This document shows, piece by piece, positions 25,336 through 32,460 of a stretch of 36,888 bases of DNA. The notes under the pieces are model-generated. The model was not told the origin of the DNA, did not search any database, and saw nothing but the letters and a program-made list of their open reading frames with translations. The stretch is taken from contig JAFGTF010000147.1 of the NCBI GenBank assembly GCA_016934265.1, positions 1-36,888 on the forward strand. The letters run 5' to 3'. Within the stretch, counting starts at the first letter, position 1. Each line of letters starts with the position of its first letter. The stretch is from Spirochaetota bacterium (GTDB taxonomy: Bacteria; Spirochaetota; B62-G9; DRHN01). Both the position numbers and the translations under genes were made by a program.

Positions 25336-25379
25336 AAAGTGGCCCTTGGCGGTATACCCGCCAAGGGCCTTCAAGTACA
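25336..25379. repeat. Hairpin element copy 1
   Basis: The arms GGCCCTTGGCGG (25341-25352) and CCGCCAAGGGCC (25358-25369) pair perfectly. The flanks AAAAGT and TTCAAGTACA are shared with copy 2. There is no T-run on the plus strand. It lies 40 bases after the DUF6506-like gene. The next 190 bases (25,380-25,572) are AT-rich and hold nothing I recognise. Confidence 0.65.
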
Positions 25380-25572
25380 ATGTAGCTCTTGCATAAAATA
25401 TAAGCATTAGGAAGACCGATATTACTTTCTTCCGCAAGTAGCGAGCAAAACAAACGGACAGAATACAGCTCCGGTACAACCTCCATAGTCGACTTTGTTA
25501 TATCTCAAACATAAAAAAGACACTTTCAAATAAATGTGTAATGTGCAGCCCTGACCCCTTTTACTTCTGTAG

Positions 25573-25920
25573 AAGCCGTTCGGCTACCCGAAGGTGATGG
25601 AATTCCTGAAAATACGGGGGAAACAGGAGGACGACTGCTGGTCAAGCCCCGTGCGGAACGAAAAAGAGTGCAGCATGTGCCGTAACTGCGAAATCGAATA
25701 CCCTGCCCTCGCGTTCGACGTCGACACTGGCCTCTCGGACCCGGAGCGCTGCATCGGGTGCATGTACTGCGTGTACATCTGCCCGGACAAGGTCATAAAG
25801 ATCGACGGCGGGATAAAAATATCGCACGACCGGTTTTTAGATTTCTGGAACATGACGGCCGAGATGATGAGCTCGAGGAAGAGCAGGATCATCACCGATT
25901 TCAGGCAAGCGGCGTTCTAG
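25573..25920 (+). pseudogene. 5'-truncated ferredoxin-domain (2x 4Fe-4S) protein
   Basis: The open frame follows TAG 25570-25572 and begins in mid-protein (KPFGYPKVMEFLKIRG), so the N-terminal part is lost. The remainder has CSMCRNCE and CIGCMYCVYICP, two cysteine sets of a ferredoxin-type domain, and ends at TAG 25918-25920. Base composition matches the GC-rich left part of the window rather than the AT-rich flanks. It looks like the tail of a flavodoxin-ferredoxin or nitroreductase-type protein. Translation from GTG 25594 or ATG 25597 is conceivable but no ribosome site supports it. Confidence 0.6.
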
Positions 25921-25966
25921 CGCGGACGGGTGATGCGATGACACCGACGGCCTTTCGGAAATAAAA

Positions 25967-26010
25967 AAAGTGGCCCTTGACGGTAAAACCGTCAAGGGCC
26001 TTCAAGTACA
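25967..26010. repeat. Hairpin element copy 2
   Basis: The arms GGCCCTTGACGGT (25972-25984) and ACCGTCAAGGGCC (25988-26000) pair perfectly around AAA. Compared with copy 1, one G-C pair is replaced by A-T on both arms. Read on the minus strand the stem is followed by ACTTTTTTT, as in an intrinsic terminator. It lies directly after the truncated ferredoxin gene. Confidence 0.65.
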
Positions 26011-26019
26011 GGCATTTAG

Positions 26020-26388
26020 GTATGCTCCCCAAACTGGTTAGAGCGTAGAACCTTTTCCTTTACAATCATTCTTGAGCCAAGACATAGTTTGAAGAACAAA
26101 CCTGAACGCAACTATAGAAACCCTATATATGTCGCAAAGAAATATAAGCAAATGATTGAAACAGGTCAAGCCCGAAATGAGGCAGACCTTGCCCGGCAGA
26201 TAGGCGTTTCCCGAGTTACTGTCAATCATTACATCACCCTGTTAAAGCTCGCTCCGCAAGTCATCCGTATGCTCGAAGAATTAGGCAACCCTATGCCGAA
26301 ACGTTATATTTCCGCACGGAAACTTCGGTCATTAATTAAAATACCAAGTGAAAAACAAAAAGCTATACTTGAATTCATTATTCCTTAA
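26020..26388 (+). pseudogene. C-terminal HTH fragment of a recombinase-like protein
   Basis: The frame is open from 26020 with no good start (only TTG 26089) and no ribosome site. The product contains RNPIYVAKKYKQMIETGQA, NEADLARQIGVSRVTVNHYI (a helix-turn-helix), then LEELGNPMPKRYISARKL. This matches the extreme C-terminal DNA-binding segment found on some large serine recombinases and on ParB-like proteins. About 120 codons remain; the catalytic part is missing. Two broken recombinases at the other end of the island make a recombinase origin the better guess. Confidence 0.5.
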
Positions 26389-26418
26389 TCGACAAATAAT
26401 AGTTACTGAGAAATCCTC

Positions 26419-26447
26419 TTGACATCTGTATTTTCGAAGAATATTAT
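26419..26447 (+). promoter_or_regulatory. Consensus sigma70 promoter of the arsR-like cassette
   Basis: A perfect TTGACA (26419-26424) and TATTAT (26442-26447) are separated by exactly 17 bases. The transcript should begin near 26454, giving only about 14 bases of leader with no ribosome site before ATG 26468. Confidence 0.75.
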
Positions 26448-26469
26448 AAGTTAATAATAATAGACTTAT
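26446..26469. promoter_or_regulatory. Candidate ArsR-family operator
   Basis: ATAAGT (26446-26451) and ACTTAT (26464-26469) form an inverted repeat with a 12-base AT-rich spacer. It lies between the -10 box and the start codon of the regulator, the usual autorepression site. Confidence 0.45.
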
Positions 26470-26749
26470 GAATGAAAAAGAATTAGCCTTATTACACAAA
26501 GCACTCTCAGTGCCAGTACGTCTCAGGATTATAAAGCTGATCGCTAATAGACCATTGTGTGTTAAGGCTATTACACGGTTTCTCAGCATAAGTCAACCCG
26601 CTGTCTCTCAGCACCTTGCCGTACTAAGGCAGGTAGGACTGGTGAAGGGAGAGAAACGAGGGTATATGGTTCATTATTCCTTCAACAGAAGCAAATTTGA
26701 GGATCTAAAAAAGGCCATGGGTAGTTTCCCGGCTGAGTTACAAAAGTAA
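26468..26749 (+). CDS. ArsR-family winged-helix regulator
   Basis: The protein has 93 residues and forms a single winged helix: ALSVPVRLRIIKLIANRPLC, then ITRFLSISQPAVSQHLAVLRQVGLV as the recognition part, then EKRGYMVHYSFN as the wing. The metal site of classical ArsR (ELCVCD) is reduced to PLCVKA with one Cys, so metal sensing by that site is unlikely. It heads a same-strand cassette with an ABC-2 exporter and probably represses it. Start ATG 26468 lies almost at the predicted transcript start. Confidence 0.85.
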   Translation: MNEKELALLHKALSVPVRLRIIKLIANRPLCVKAITRFLSISQPAVSQHLAVLRQVGLVKGEKRGYMVHYSFNRSKFEDLKKAMGSFPAELQK

Positions 26750-26837
26750 ACCACCGTCAGTTGCAGAAGACCCAGGTAATTATACAAGAGGGAGAAAAAA
26801 ATGAAGCAACTACAGCTGAGATTAAAAGACCATTAGT

Positions 26838-27002
26838 TTGAATAACAAAATTGCAGTGATAGGAAGATATTGTGAAGTGCGTAATAAGGAAAGTTTAAAG
26901 GAAAGCCACTATTATAAATCCAAACGCCTGAAGGGAAGGCCGGCAAAGTGCTCTCCTGAACAGGTTCAGGATCATCCATGTACCTATCAACAGGAAGAAT
27001 AG
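26838..27002 (+). CDS. Possible small Cys-containing protein (54 aa)
   Basis: The frame runs from TTG 26838 to TAG 27000-27002. The product contains IAVIGRYCEVRNKESLKES, then YYKSKRLKGRPAKCSPEQVQ and ends DHPCTYQQEE. Three Cys, a balanced composition and the clear reading frame favour a real protein. The ribosome site is weak. A short frame with a good site (GAGGGAG, ATG 26801, 11 codons) stands just before it in another phase, so a frameshifted longer gene is possible. No family is recognised. It fills most of the gap between arsR and the exporter genes. Confidence 0.4.
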   Translation: MNNKIAVIGRYCEVRNKESLKESHYYKSKRLKGRPAKCSPEQVQDHPCTYQQEE

Positions 27003-27077
27003 CGGAATAGGATATCACAGGCTCAATCAGAGTGTAATATTCGGCGTAATATATCAATATTAGGAGATTACTTACCC

Positions 27078-28043
27078 TTGGAATTGCTGAAAGCAGATAA
27101 TTTGGTAAAGCATTTCGATGAGGTGACGGCAGTAGATAGGGTGAGTTTCAGTGTGCATCGGGGAGAAATATTTGGTTTTCTGGGACCCAACGGGGCGGGA
27201 AAAACAACAACCATTAACCTGCTCACAGGATTGGCTCGTCTCACATCCGGATCGGTGTTTATAGAAGGAAAAGAATATTCTACCAAGCCGAAGGGTGCTC
27301 AGGCAATGATGGGTGTGGTGCCAGATGAAAGCAACCTCTATGATGAGCTGGACGGGATTGAAAACCTAAAATTTTGTGCAGCACTTTATGGCATAGAAAG
27401 GCGCAAGCGTGAGCAACGGGCAAAGGAGCTACTCGATCAGTTCGGGCTGGCCGAAGCGGGAAGAAGACTCTTCAGGACGTATTCGAAGGGCATGAAACGA
27501 AAGCTCACCATCGCAGCCGGTATCATCCATAAGCCGAAGATCCTGTTTCTCGACGAGCCGACTACAGGCATCGATGTAGCCAGTGCCCGCCAGATCCGCG
27601 CCCTTATCAGAGAGCTCAACCAAGGCGGTGCAACGGTGTTTCTTACCACACACTACATCGAGGAAGCCGAACGTCTCTGTCACAGGATAGCTTTTATAGT
27701 AGGCGGCAGGCTTGTAAGGATCGGCTCGCTGGAAGAGCTTATGAAGGAGCATCAGCAGGAGACGGTGATTGAGCTGGTAGTGGAGGCGATGGGATCCGAG
27801 ACAGCGGAATTTCTCAAACGGCGCTTTCCCCCCTATGTAATACACTTATCTGACGAGCGCAAATTGCGTGTGGTTTCGGACGGCTCTATCGCTATCCGGC
27901 CTCTACTGGAGGCTTTAGCCGAGGTCAGCGTGACTGTTACCGAGGCAAAACTAATACGACCCACACTGGAGGAGGTGTTCGTGCGGGTAACCGGCATCGA
28001 GTCAGGGCTGATGAGGCAGGAGCGGGAGGGAAAGAAAAAATGA
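27078..28043 (+). CDS. ABC-2 type exporter ATPase (DrrA/NatA-like)
   Basis: The protein has 321 residues. Walker A is GPNGAGKTTTIN (near residue 37); the signature is YSKGMKRKLTIA, the divergent form usual for drug and antibiotic exporters of the DrrA group. Walker B is ILFLDEPTTGID and the switch His lies in THYIEEAERL. A C-terminal extension of about 90 residues follows the ATPase domain. The start is TTG 27078, with AGGAG eleven bases upstream. The permease start overlaps its stop (ATGA). The exported compound is unknown. Confidence 0.9.
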   Translation: MELLKADNLVKHFDEVTAVDRVSFSVHRGEIFGFLGPNGAGKTTTINLLTGLARLTSGSVFIEGKEYSTKPKGAQAMMGVVPDESNLYDELDGIENLKFCAALYGIERRKREQRAKELLDQFGLAEAGRRLFRTYSKGMKRKLTIAAGIIHKPKILFLDEPTTGIDVASARQIRALIRELNQGGATVFLTTHYIEEAERLCHRIAFIVGGRLVRIGSLEELMKEHQQETVIELVVEAMGSETAEFLKRRFPPYVIHLSDERKLRVVSDGSIAIRPLLEALAEVSVTVTEAKLIRPTLEEVFVRVTGIESGLMRQEREGKKK

Positions 28044-28774
28044 GCTCATGGGTCGCTTTTCAGACCATCGTGATGAAAGACATGAAGACTTACTACCTGA
28101 AGCCGCCAAACATAAGCTGGGGCCTGGTTTTCCCATTTGCCTGGATGCTGATGTTTTACTTGCGTTCGCAAACTCCTCTCGACATCCGCGAGTTACTACC
28201 GGGTGTAATCTCCATGTCTATCCTATTTGGTACTACCTCCATGCTTGCAGTAACCATCACCTTCGAAAGGAGGAGCAGATCCTTCGAACGGCTGCTTCTG
28301 GCACCCCTGGAGTTGAGTATTCTTATGCTGGCAAAGACAGGTGGAGCCATCCTGTTCGGGATGATAAATGCTTTCGTTCCTATTTTAGCAGCCGTCTTCC
28401 TTGTTGATCTCTCTAATGTCGTTTGGCCGGCGGTGATCGGGAGTATCCTGCTGATAGCAACCACCAGCACCTTCCTCGGCCTGTTTATCTCAATAGCGGT
28501 GCATGAGGTATTCGAAGCGCAGACTTTCTCAAACTTCTTCCGTTTTCCAATGTTGTTTCTCTGTGGGCTATTTATTCCTATCACTGTTCTTCCGGCATTC
28601 CTCAGGCCTCTGTCCTTCGCATTACCCCTCACCTACGGGGCCGACATTCTGAAGGCGGCTATCAACAGGAATGGTATCCTGCCCCTCTGGGTGAGCTTTC
28701 CAGCTCTATTGCTATTTGCAACCGGCTTGTTTTTGTTCAGCCTACGTAACATTCGGCGGAAATGGGTGCTGTGA
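28040..28774 (+). CDS. ABC-2 type permease
   Basis: This 244-residue membrane protein has six hydrophobic segments and fits the ABC-2 membrane family. An N-terminal cytoplasmic helix (WVAFQTIVMKDMKTYY) is followed by the first span near residues 27-42. The central FERRSRSFERLLLAPLELS is the coupling-helix region common in DrrB/NodJ-like proteins. It pairs with the overlapping upstream ATPase gene; together they would form a dimeric exporter. Confidence 0.88.
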   Translation: MSSWVAFQTIVMKDMKTYYLKPPNISWGLVFPFAWMLMFYLRSQTPLDIRELLPGVISMSILFGTTSMLAVTITFERRSRSFERLLLAPLELSILMLAKTGGAILFGMINAFVPILAAVFLVDLSNVVWPAVIGSILLIATTSTFLGLFISIAVHEVFEAQTFSNFFRFPMLFLCGLFIPITVLPAFLRPLSFALPLTYGADILKAAINRNGILPLWVSFPALLLFATGLFLFSLRNIRRKWVL

Positions 28775-28823
28775 GCCGGAACTTAAAGAAGGCGGTGAAT
28801 AAAAGGTAGATACGGAAAATTTT

Positions 28824-29195
28824 ATGGCAACAATATTTGTGTTGGACGGTAACGCTGGCTCGCGAGAACATATAGTAGAATGCTTGCGGAAGAGGAAACA
28901 TCGTGTGGAATCGTTTAGCACAATATCCGGGCTGAAGCAAGCACTTCTCGGCCAGGCACCCGATATTTTAGTTCTCGAAGCAAGGTTACCGGACGGTGAT
29001 GGGTTTCAATTGGTACGAAAGCTGAAAAGTGATAACTGTATCCCAATAGTATTCGTTACCTATTGTTCTTCAACACAAGAGCGAATCGAGGGATTAGAAA
29101 CGGGAGCGGACGATTATGTGGTTAAGCCCTTTTTACCACGAGAATTGGAAATACGAATCGAAGGTATCTTGAGAAGATACAACTGTCGACAGTGA
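28824..29195 (+). CDS. Stand-alone receiver-domain protein with Glu at the phosphorylation site
   Basis: This 123-residue protein consists only of a CheY-like receiver fold. The conserved Thr79 (FVTYC) and Lys101 (VKPF) are present and D8 keeps one acidic-pocket residue. The position of the phospho-acceptor Asp is Glu52 in DILVLEARLPDGDGF. Glu there usually blocks phosphorylation and can mimic the active state, so the protein probably works without a histidine kinase, and none is encoded nearby. No output domain follows; it ends soon after the fifth helix. It sits 49 bases after the permease gene in the same direction. Confidence 0.85.
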   Translation: MATIFVLDGNAGSREHIVECLRKRKHRVESFSTISGLKQALLGQAPDILVLEARLPDGDGFQLVRKLKSDNCIPIVFVTYCSSTQERIEGLETGADDYVVKPFLPRELEIRIEGILRRYNCRQ

Positions 29196-29229
29196 AGGGT
29201 TTATTCTGTATAGATAGCAGGAGGGCACA

Positions 29230-29607
29230 ATGCATTGGAGAGGTGGACACTTTTTTGCTCCATTTATTTTTTCAAACTGGGGGTGGGGATTAATCGTCAT
29301 AGTGGGGTTAGTTTTGCTGACAGTAATCTTGACCTTAATCCTAAGATCCAGGCGGACAAAAAAAGCACAGATTAAAGGGCTAAACAGCACCCAACGTCGC
29401 ATTTTGGAAGATTTTGAAGCCCAAGTACTTGCCCTACTTTTTCAGCATGGAGGCCAATTGAACCAGCTGGGTATTGTGGTAGCCTTAGGCTTACCAGCCG
29501 AGCTGGTCGCCGAAAAGTTGTTGTCGATGGAGGCTGAGGGGTTGATCGAGCGGCAGTGGACTGTAGAAGAATATACTTACTCGGTGAAGCGTAAAAATAA
29601 CGTATAA
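29230..29607 (+). CDS. Membrane-anchored winged-helix protein
   Basis: This 125-residue protein has AGGAGGG just before the ATG. One membrane span occupies about residues 18-39 (WGLIVIVGLVLLTVILTLIL), followed by basic RSRRTKKAQIK, which should stay in the cytoplasm. A MarR/DUF7343-like winged helix spans about residues 50-120 (TQRRILEDFEAQVLALLFQHGG, LVAEKLLSMEAEGLIER). A DNA-binding domain tied to the membrane next to an exporter and a receiver protein suggests a sensor of envelope state or of exporter activity. This is inferred from architecture and position only. Confidence 0.7.
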   Translation: MHWRGGHFFAPFIFSNWGWGLIVIVGLVLLTVILTLILRSRRTKKAQIKGLNSTQRRILEDFEAQVLALLFQHGGQLNQLGIVVALGLPAELVAEKLLSMEAEGLIERQWTVEEYTYSVKRKNNV

Positions 29608-30081
29608 TATTTCTTCTGTATTTGATACCGCACGCCATCATTTCTTTCTGCCCTATGGAGGCAAACAGGCAAAAATATTAAGCGCCCATAGAATGGTAAA
29701 CAATATTTTCTACTATTTTGTTGATTGCGTTCAGAAAAGTTCGCAATTTGTCGCTTGAAAAAGGCCACTGTACACTCGCCCTCGAGTATTAAGAGAGTGG
29801 CAACTCCTGAACTTGTTTGTATAGACGATACTGTCTCGTCACCGTCCATCTTCAGTTTCACCACTGTATAGTTTTTCGGCATCCACAAGTTGGATTTTAA
29901 GCCGAATGACTAAGTAGACAGGGCCTCACAGCCAGCGTATGCAGCCGCATAAGGACAAACGAGGATACTGTTTGGGTTTTTAGTTTTAGGACTGAACCTA
30001 TACAAGGCCTTTCATGTTTTATGGAGGCTGTCGTGAATCGTAAAGAACGCACCGGCAGCACCACCCGCACCAGTCGGGCTC
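29608..30081. other. Gap between convergent genes, no gene supported
   Basis: About 470 bases. A minus-strand frame (29,577-29,888) lacks a ribosome site and family features. A small hairpin TATGC-AGCC-GCATA lies near 29,938-29,951. A ribosome-site-like ATGGAGG with GTG 30,032 opens a plus-strand frame that runs into the permease gene in antisense; it looks accidental or like a truncated gene start. Confidence 0.4.
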
Positions 30082-31962
30082 CTATTCATTGCTTCTCCTA
30101 CGCTTTGTCAGCAGAACCGCGGTGCGCAGCTCTCGCTCGTTACGCGCTCCGTTCCAGGTCTTGAGGAACCCGGGGTTCTGGAGGATCTGGGCGATTGACA
30201 TGAGCGCCTGCAGGTGGAAAGTTCGCTCGTCTCTGCTTCCGATCATGGCGAAGGCGGTATATACCACCTCGGTATCGCTCCAGCGTATACCGAAGCGCGC
30301 CCGTGCTAGGAGAAGATCGAAGATTGACTCACCCTCGATGACCACGTGCGGTATAGCATGGGGAATCGCCACCCCCGGGTAGATTAGGGTGGAGGTCTGC
30401 TCCTCACGGCTGCAGAACTTTTCAGCGAGTTTGACGGGGTCTAGGCCACAGCGTTCGCCCAGCACCCTGCCCACGTCAGCGAAGAACTGCTCGCGGTTGA
30501 CGGTCCGGTCGTAATCGAGGACCGCTGCTTTCTTGACCAAGGCGTCGAAACGATCTTCCTGGATGTCCTCCCGCTTCATGAGAACTTCTAGTAACTCTTC
30601 CTCCAGGTCCTCCCCGGTTTCGGTGAAATCAGGCCCGGACACCCGCTTGATCAAAGAGATAAAGGCGCTGGTGCGAGACCAACCGCCCCGCCCGTAGACC
30701 AAATACCAGATTAAGGCTATGGCTATGAATCCTGCGGCGATCAGCAGGGGTAGCGTCCCCTGCACGGCGATCAGCACCCCGTACGACAGGACTCCGAAGA
30801 TCTGGAGAACAGGAAATAGCGGAGAGCGGAATATAGGCTGGTATGTGGCAATATGGGATATGCGCATGACGATGAGCCCCAGGTTCTCTAGGAAGAAGAC
30901 TAAAAGCAGGAACAGGGACGCCACCCTAGCCAGTTCCTTGACGTTCAGCGAGATGATCACGACGATCATGAAGGCGCTAGTGGATAGGATGGCGGCCCTA
31001 GGGATGCCCTTGGGGGACATCTCGCCGAGAAAGCGGGGAAGCAACCCGTCGCGGCTCATGGCCATGGGAACCCGGGAGGCGCTGAGGATGCCAGCGTTGG
31101 CGGTAGTGAAAAAAGCTAGGAGCCCTGCGGCCGCTACTGCCGCCCTGGCCGCGCTTCCGATCAGGCCACCTGAGAAAAATATAACAGCCGCGTCGGTCAA
31201 GGGACTGTTGCTCGCTGCTAGGGCCTGTCGGTCCATAGCCCCGATGGTCACGAATAGCACCAGAAGATAGAGCACCTGGACTATTACGAAAGCACCCAGA
31301 AATCCTGGAACAAGCGTTCGCCTGATGTCTTTGACCTCTTCCACGGCCGAAGCCACCTTGGTAATGCCTCCGTAGGAGATGAACACCATTGCTGTTGTGG
31401 TCAGAATCTTGTGAGGAGCCAACGGCGGCCCACCGGTATAGTGGGTGAAATCCATGCGTCGGTACCCGACCAACACGTACATCACCAGGATGAGCAGCAG
31501 AAAGGCGATCATGAACACCTGGAATCGCGCCGTACCCTTCACGGAAAGCAGGTTGATTACAGTAAATAGCAGGCAGGCGCCCACGGCGATGATTTTGAAC
31601 TCCATAGGGCCGAAATCAGGGAACAGCAGGGAGCCGAACAGCCCGATACCCACTAGGGCGAAGGCGCTCTTGAACGCGATGGAAAACCAGTCAGCTAGCC
31701 CTGACACGATGCCTACGGGCGCTCCGAATATCCGGGTTAGAGAGTAGTAGGCTCCACCCGCCTTTGGCATTGCCGAGGCGAGCTCGAGCTTGGCGAAGAC
31801 CGCCGGTATCATGCACAGCCCCGCGAACAGGTAGGACAGGAGCGCGCCTCTCCCGGCTTCGGCGAAGGCTACAGAGGGAAGGATGAATAACCCGGAGCTG
31901 ATCATGGCTCCAGCTGCTAAGCTAAAAACTCCCGCAGTGGAGAGAACCTTTTTCAATTCCAT
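30082..31962 (-). CDS. APC-superfamily amino acid permease fused to a PTS EIIA type-2 domain
   Basis: The protein has 626 residues. The first 430 or so form about twelve membrane spans of the amino acid-polyamine-organocation family, starting ATGVFSLAAGAMISSGLFILPS-like with the unwound-helix Gly/Ser motif. The C-terminal domain (about 475-615) resembles a PTS fructose/mannitol EIIA or nitrogen-PTS EIIA. The expected phospho-histidine lies in GVAIPHAIPHVV, and the domain ends HLQALMSIAQILQNPGF. Fusing a phosphorylatable domain to a non-PTS transporter suggests that transport is set by the cell's PTS phosphorylation state. No EI or HPr gene is near. The ribosome site is poor. It is more GC-rich than its neighbours. 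Confidence 0.88.
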   Translation of the reverse strand: MELKKVLSTAGVFSLAAGAMISSGLFILPSVAFAEAGRGALLSYLFAGLCMIPAVFAKLELASAMPKAGGAYYSLTRIFGAPVGIVSGLADWFSIAFKSAFALVGIGLFGSLLFPDFGPMEFKIIAVGACLLFTVINLLSVKGTARFQVFMIAFLLLILVMYVLVGYRRMDFTHYTGGPPLAPHKILTTTAMVFISYGGITKVASAVEEVKDIRRTLVPGFLGAFVIVQVLYLLVLFVTIGAMDRQALAASNSPLTDAAVIFFSGGLIGSAARAAVAAAGLLAFFTTANAGILSASRVPMAMSRDGLLPRFLGEMSPKGIPRAAILSTSAFMIVVIISLNVKELARVASLFLLLVFFLENLGLIVMRISHIATYQPIFRSPLFPVLQIFGVLSYGVLIAVQGTLPLLIAAGFIAIALIWYLVYGRGGWSRTSAFISLIKRVSGPDFTETGEDLEEELLEVLMKREDIQEDRFDALVKKAAVLDYDRTVNREQFFADVGRVLGERCGLDPVKLAEKFCSREEQTSTLIYPGVAIPHAIPHVVIEGESIFDLLLARARFGIRWSDTEVVYTAFAMIGSRDERTFHLQALMSIAQILQNPGFLKTWNGARNERELRTAVLLTKRRRSNE

Positions 31963-32010
31963 AGTTAAAGTATGGTGTACACGGACTTTACTGTCAAACG
32001 GAAATTCCCC

Positions 32011-32370
32011 TTATTTAATAATCATATACCCCGCAACAAACATAAGACACACGCCAAAAGCTTTTCGTAAAATAATTTCAGGCAAGGCTACTGCGAATTT
32101 GGCTCCGAGATACCCTCCTAAAACAAATCCCAAACACAGTAATCATGCGACAGGAAGATTAATATATCCCTGCTTAAAATACGCTAACGCTGCAAATATT
32201 CCAATGGGAGGGATAAGCATGGCCAAAGTAGTCCCTTGAGCCATATGTTGAGAGAATCCAAAAATATAGATCAAACACGGCACAATAAACACTCCACCGC
32301 CAATCTCAATAAGACCACTTATTATTCCAGCGAATAATCCAATCACTAAAAAAACTATGATATTTAACAT
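32011..32370 (-). pseudogene. TauE/SafE-family membrane protein interrupted by an in-frame UGA
   Basis: The frame from ATG 32370 reads MLNIIVFLVIGLFAGIISGL, GGGVFIVPCLIYIFG and LAMLIPPIGIF, typical of the first half of TauE/SafE sulfite or organic anion exporters. Codon 76 is TGA (32145-32143). The same frame continues with LGFVLGGYLGAKFAVALPE and a last span to TAA 32013-32011, 119 codons in all, the size of single-repeat TauE proteins. Because frame and family similarity continue past the TGA, this is a point mutation rather than a natural end. Neighbouring genes use TGA as a normal stop, so recoding is unlikely. Confidence 0.75.
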
Positions 32371-32417
32371 CTTAATTATATCGCTAACGATTATCTTTAG
32401 TGTGATCTCTTATACCG

Positions 32418-32460
32418 ATGTCCTAAAATGTCCTATATCCGTGTCCTATAATGTCCTATA
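32418..32460. repeat. Four short TGTCCTAWA repeats at the 3' end of the Fic gene
   Basis: ATGTCCTAAA, ATGTCCTATA, TGTCCTATA and ATGTCCTATA follow one another with a TCCG spacer in the middle. The last copy includes the Fic stop codon. On the minus strand the unit reads TATAGGACA. The role is unknown; a protein-binding array or slippage product would both fit. Confidence 0.5.

Noticed and set aside
25298-25486. 62-codon minus-strand frame through hairpin copy 1
   Set aside because: Part of it just translates the hairpin; no start signal or family.
25336-26010. Hairpin pair as a CRISPR or integron attC array
   Set aside because: Only two copies 631 bases apart, no regular spacers, no cas or integron integrase, and the stem is symmetric unlike attC.
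29577-29888. 103-codon minus-strand frame after the membrane wHTH gene
   Set aside because: It overlaps the end of a real gene, has no ribosome site and resembles nothing known.
32143-32145. UGA in the TauE gene as selenocysteine or reassigned codon
   Set aside because: No SECIS-like hairpin was recognised downstream, TauE proteins do not use Sec there, and other genes in the window end with TGA.
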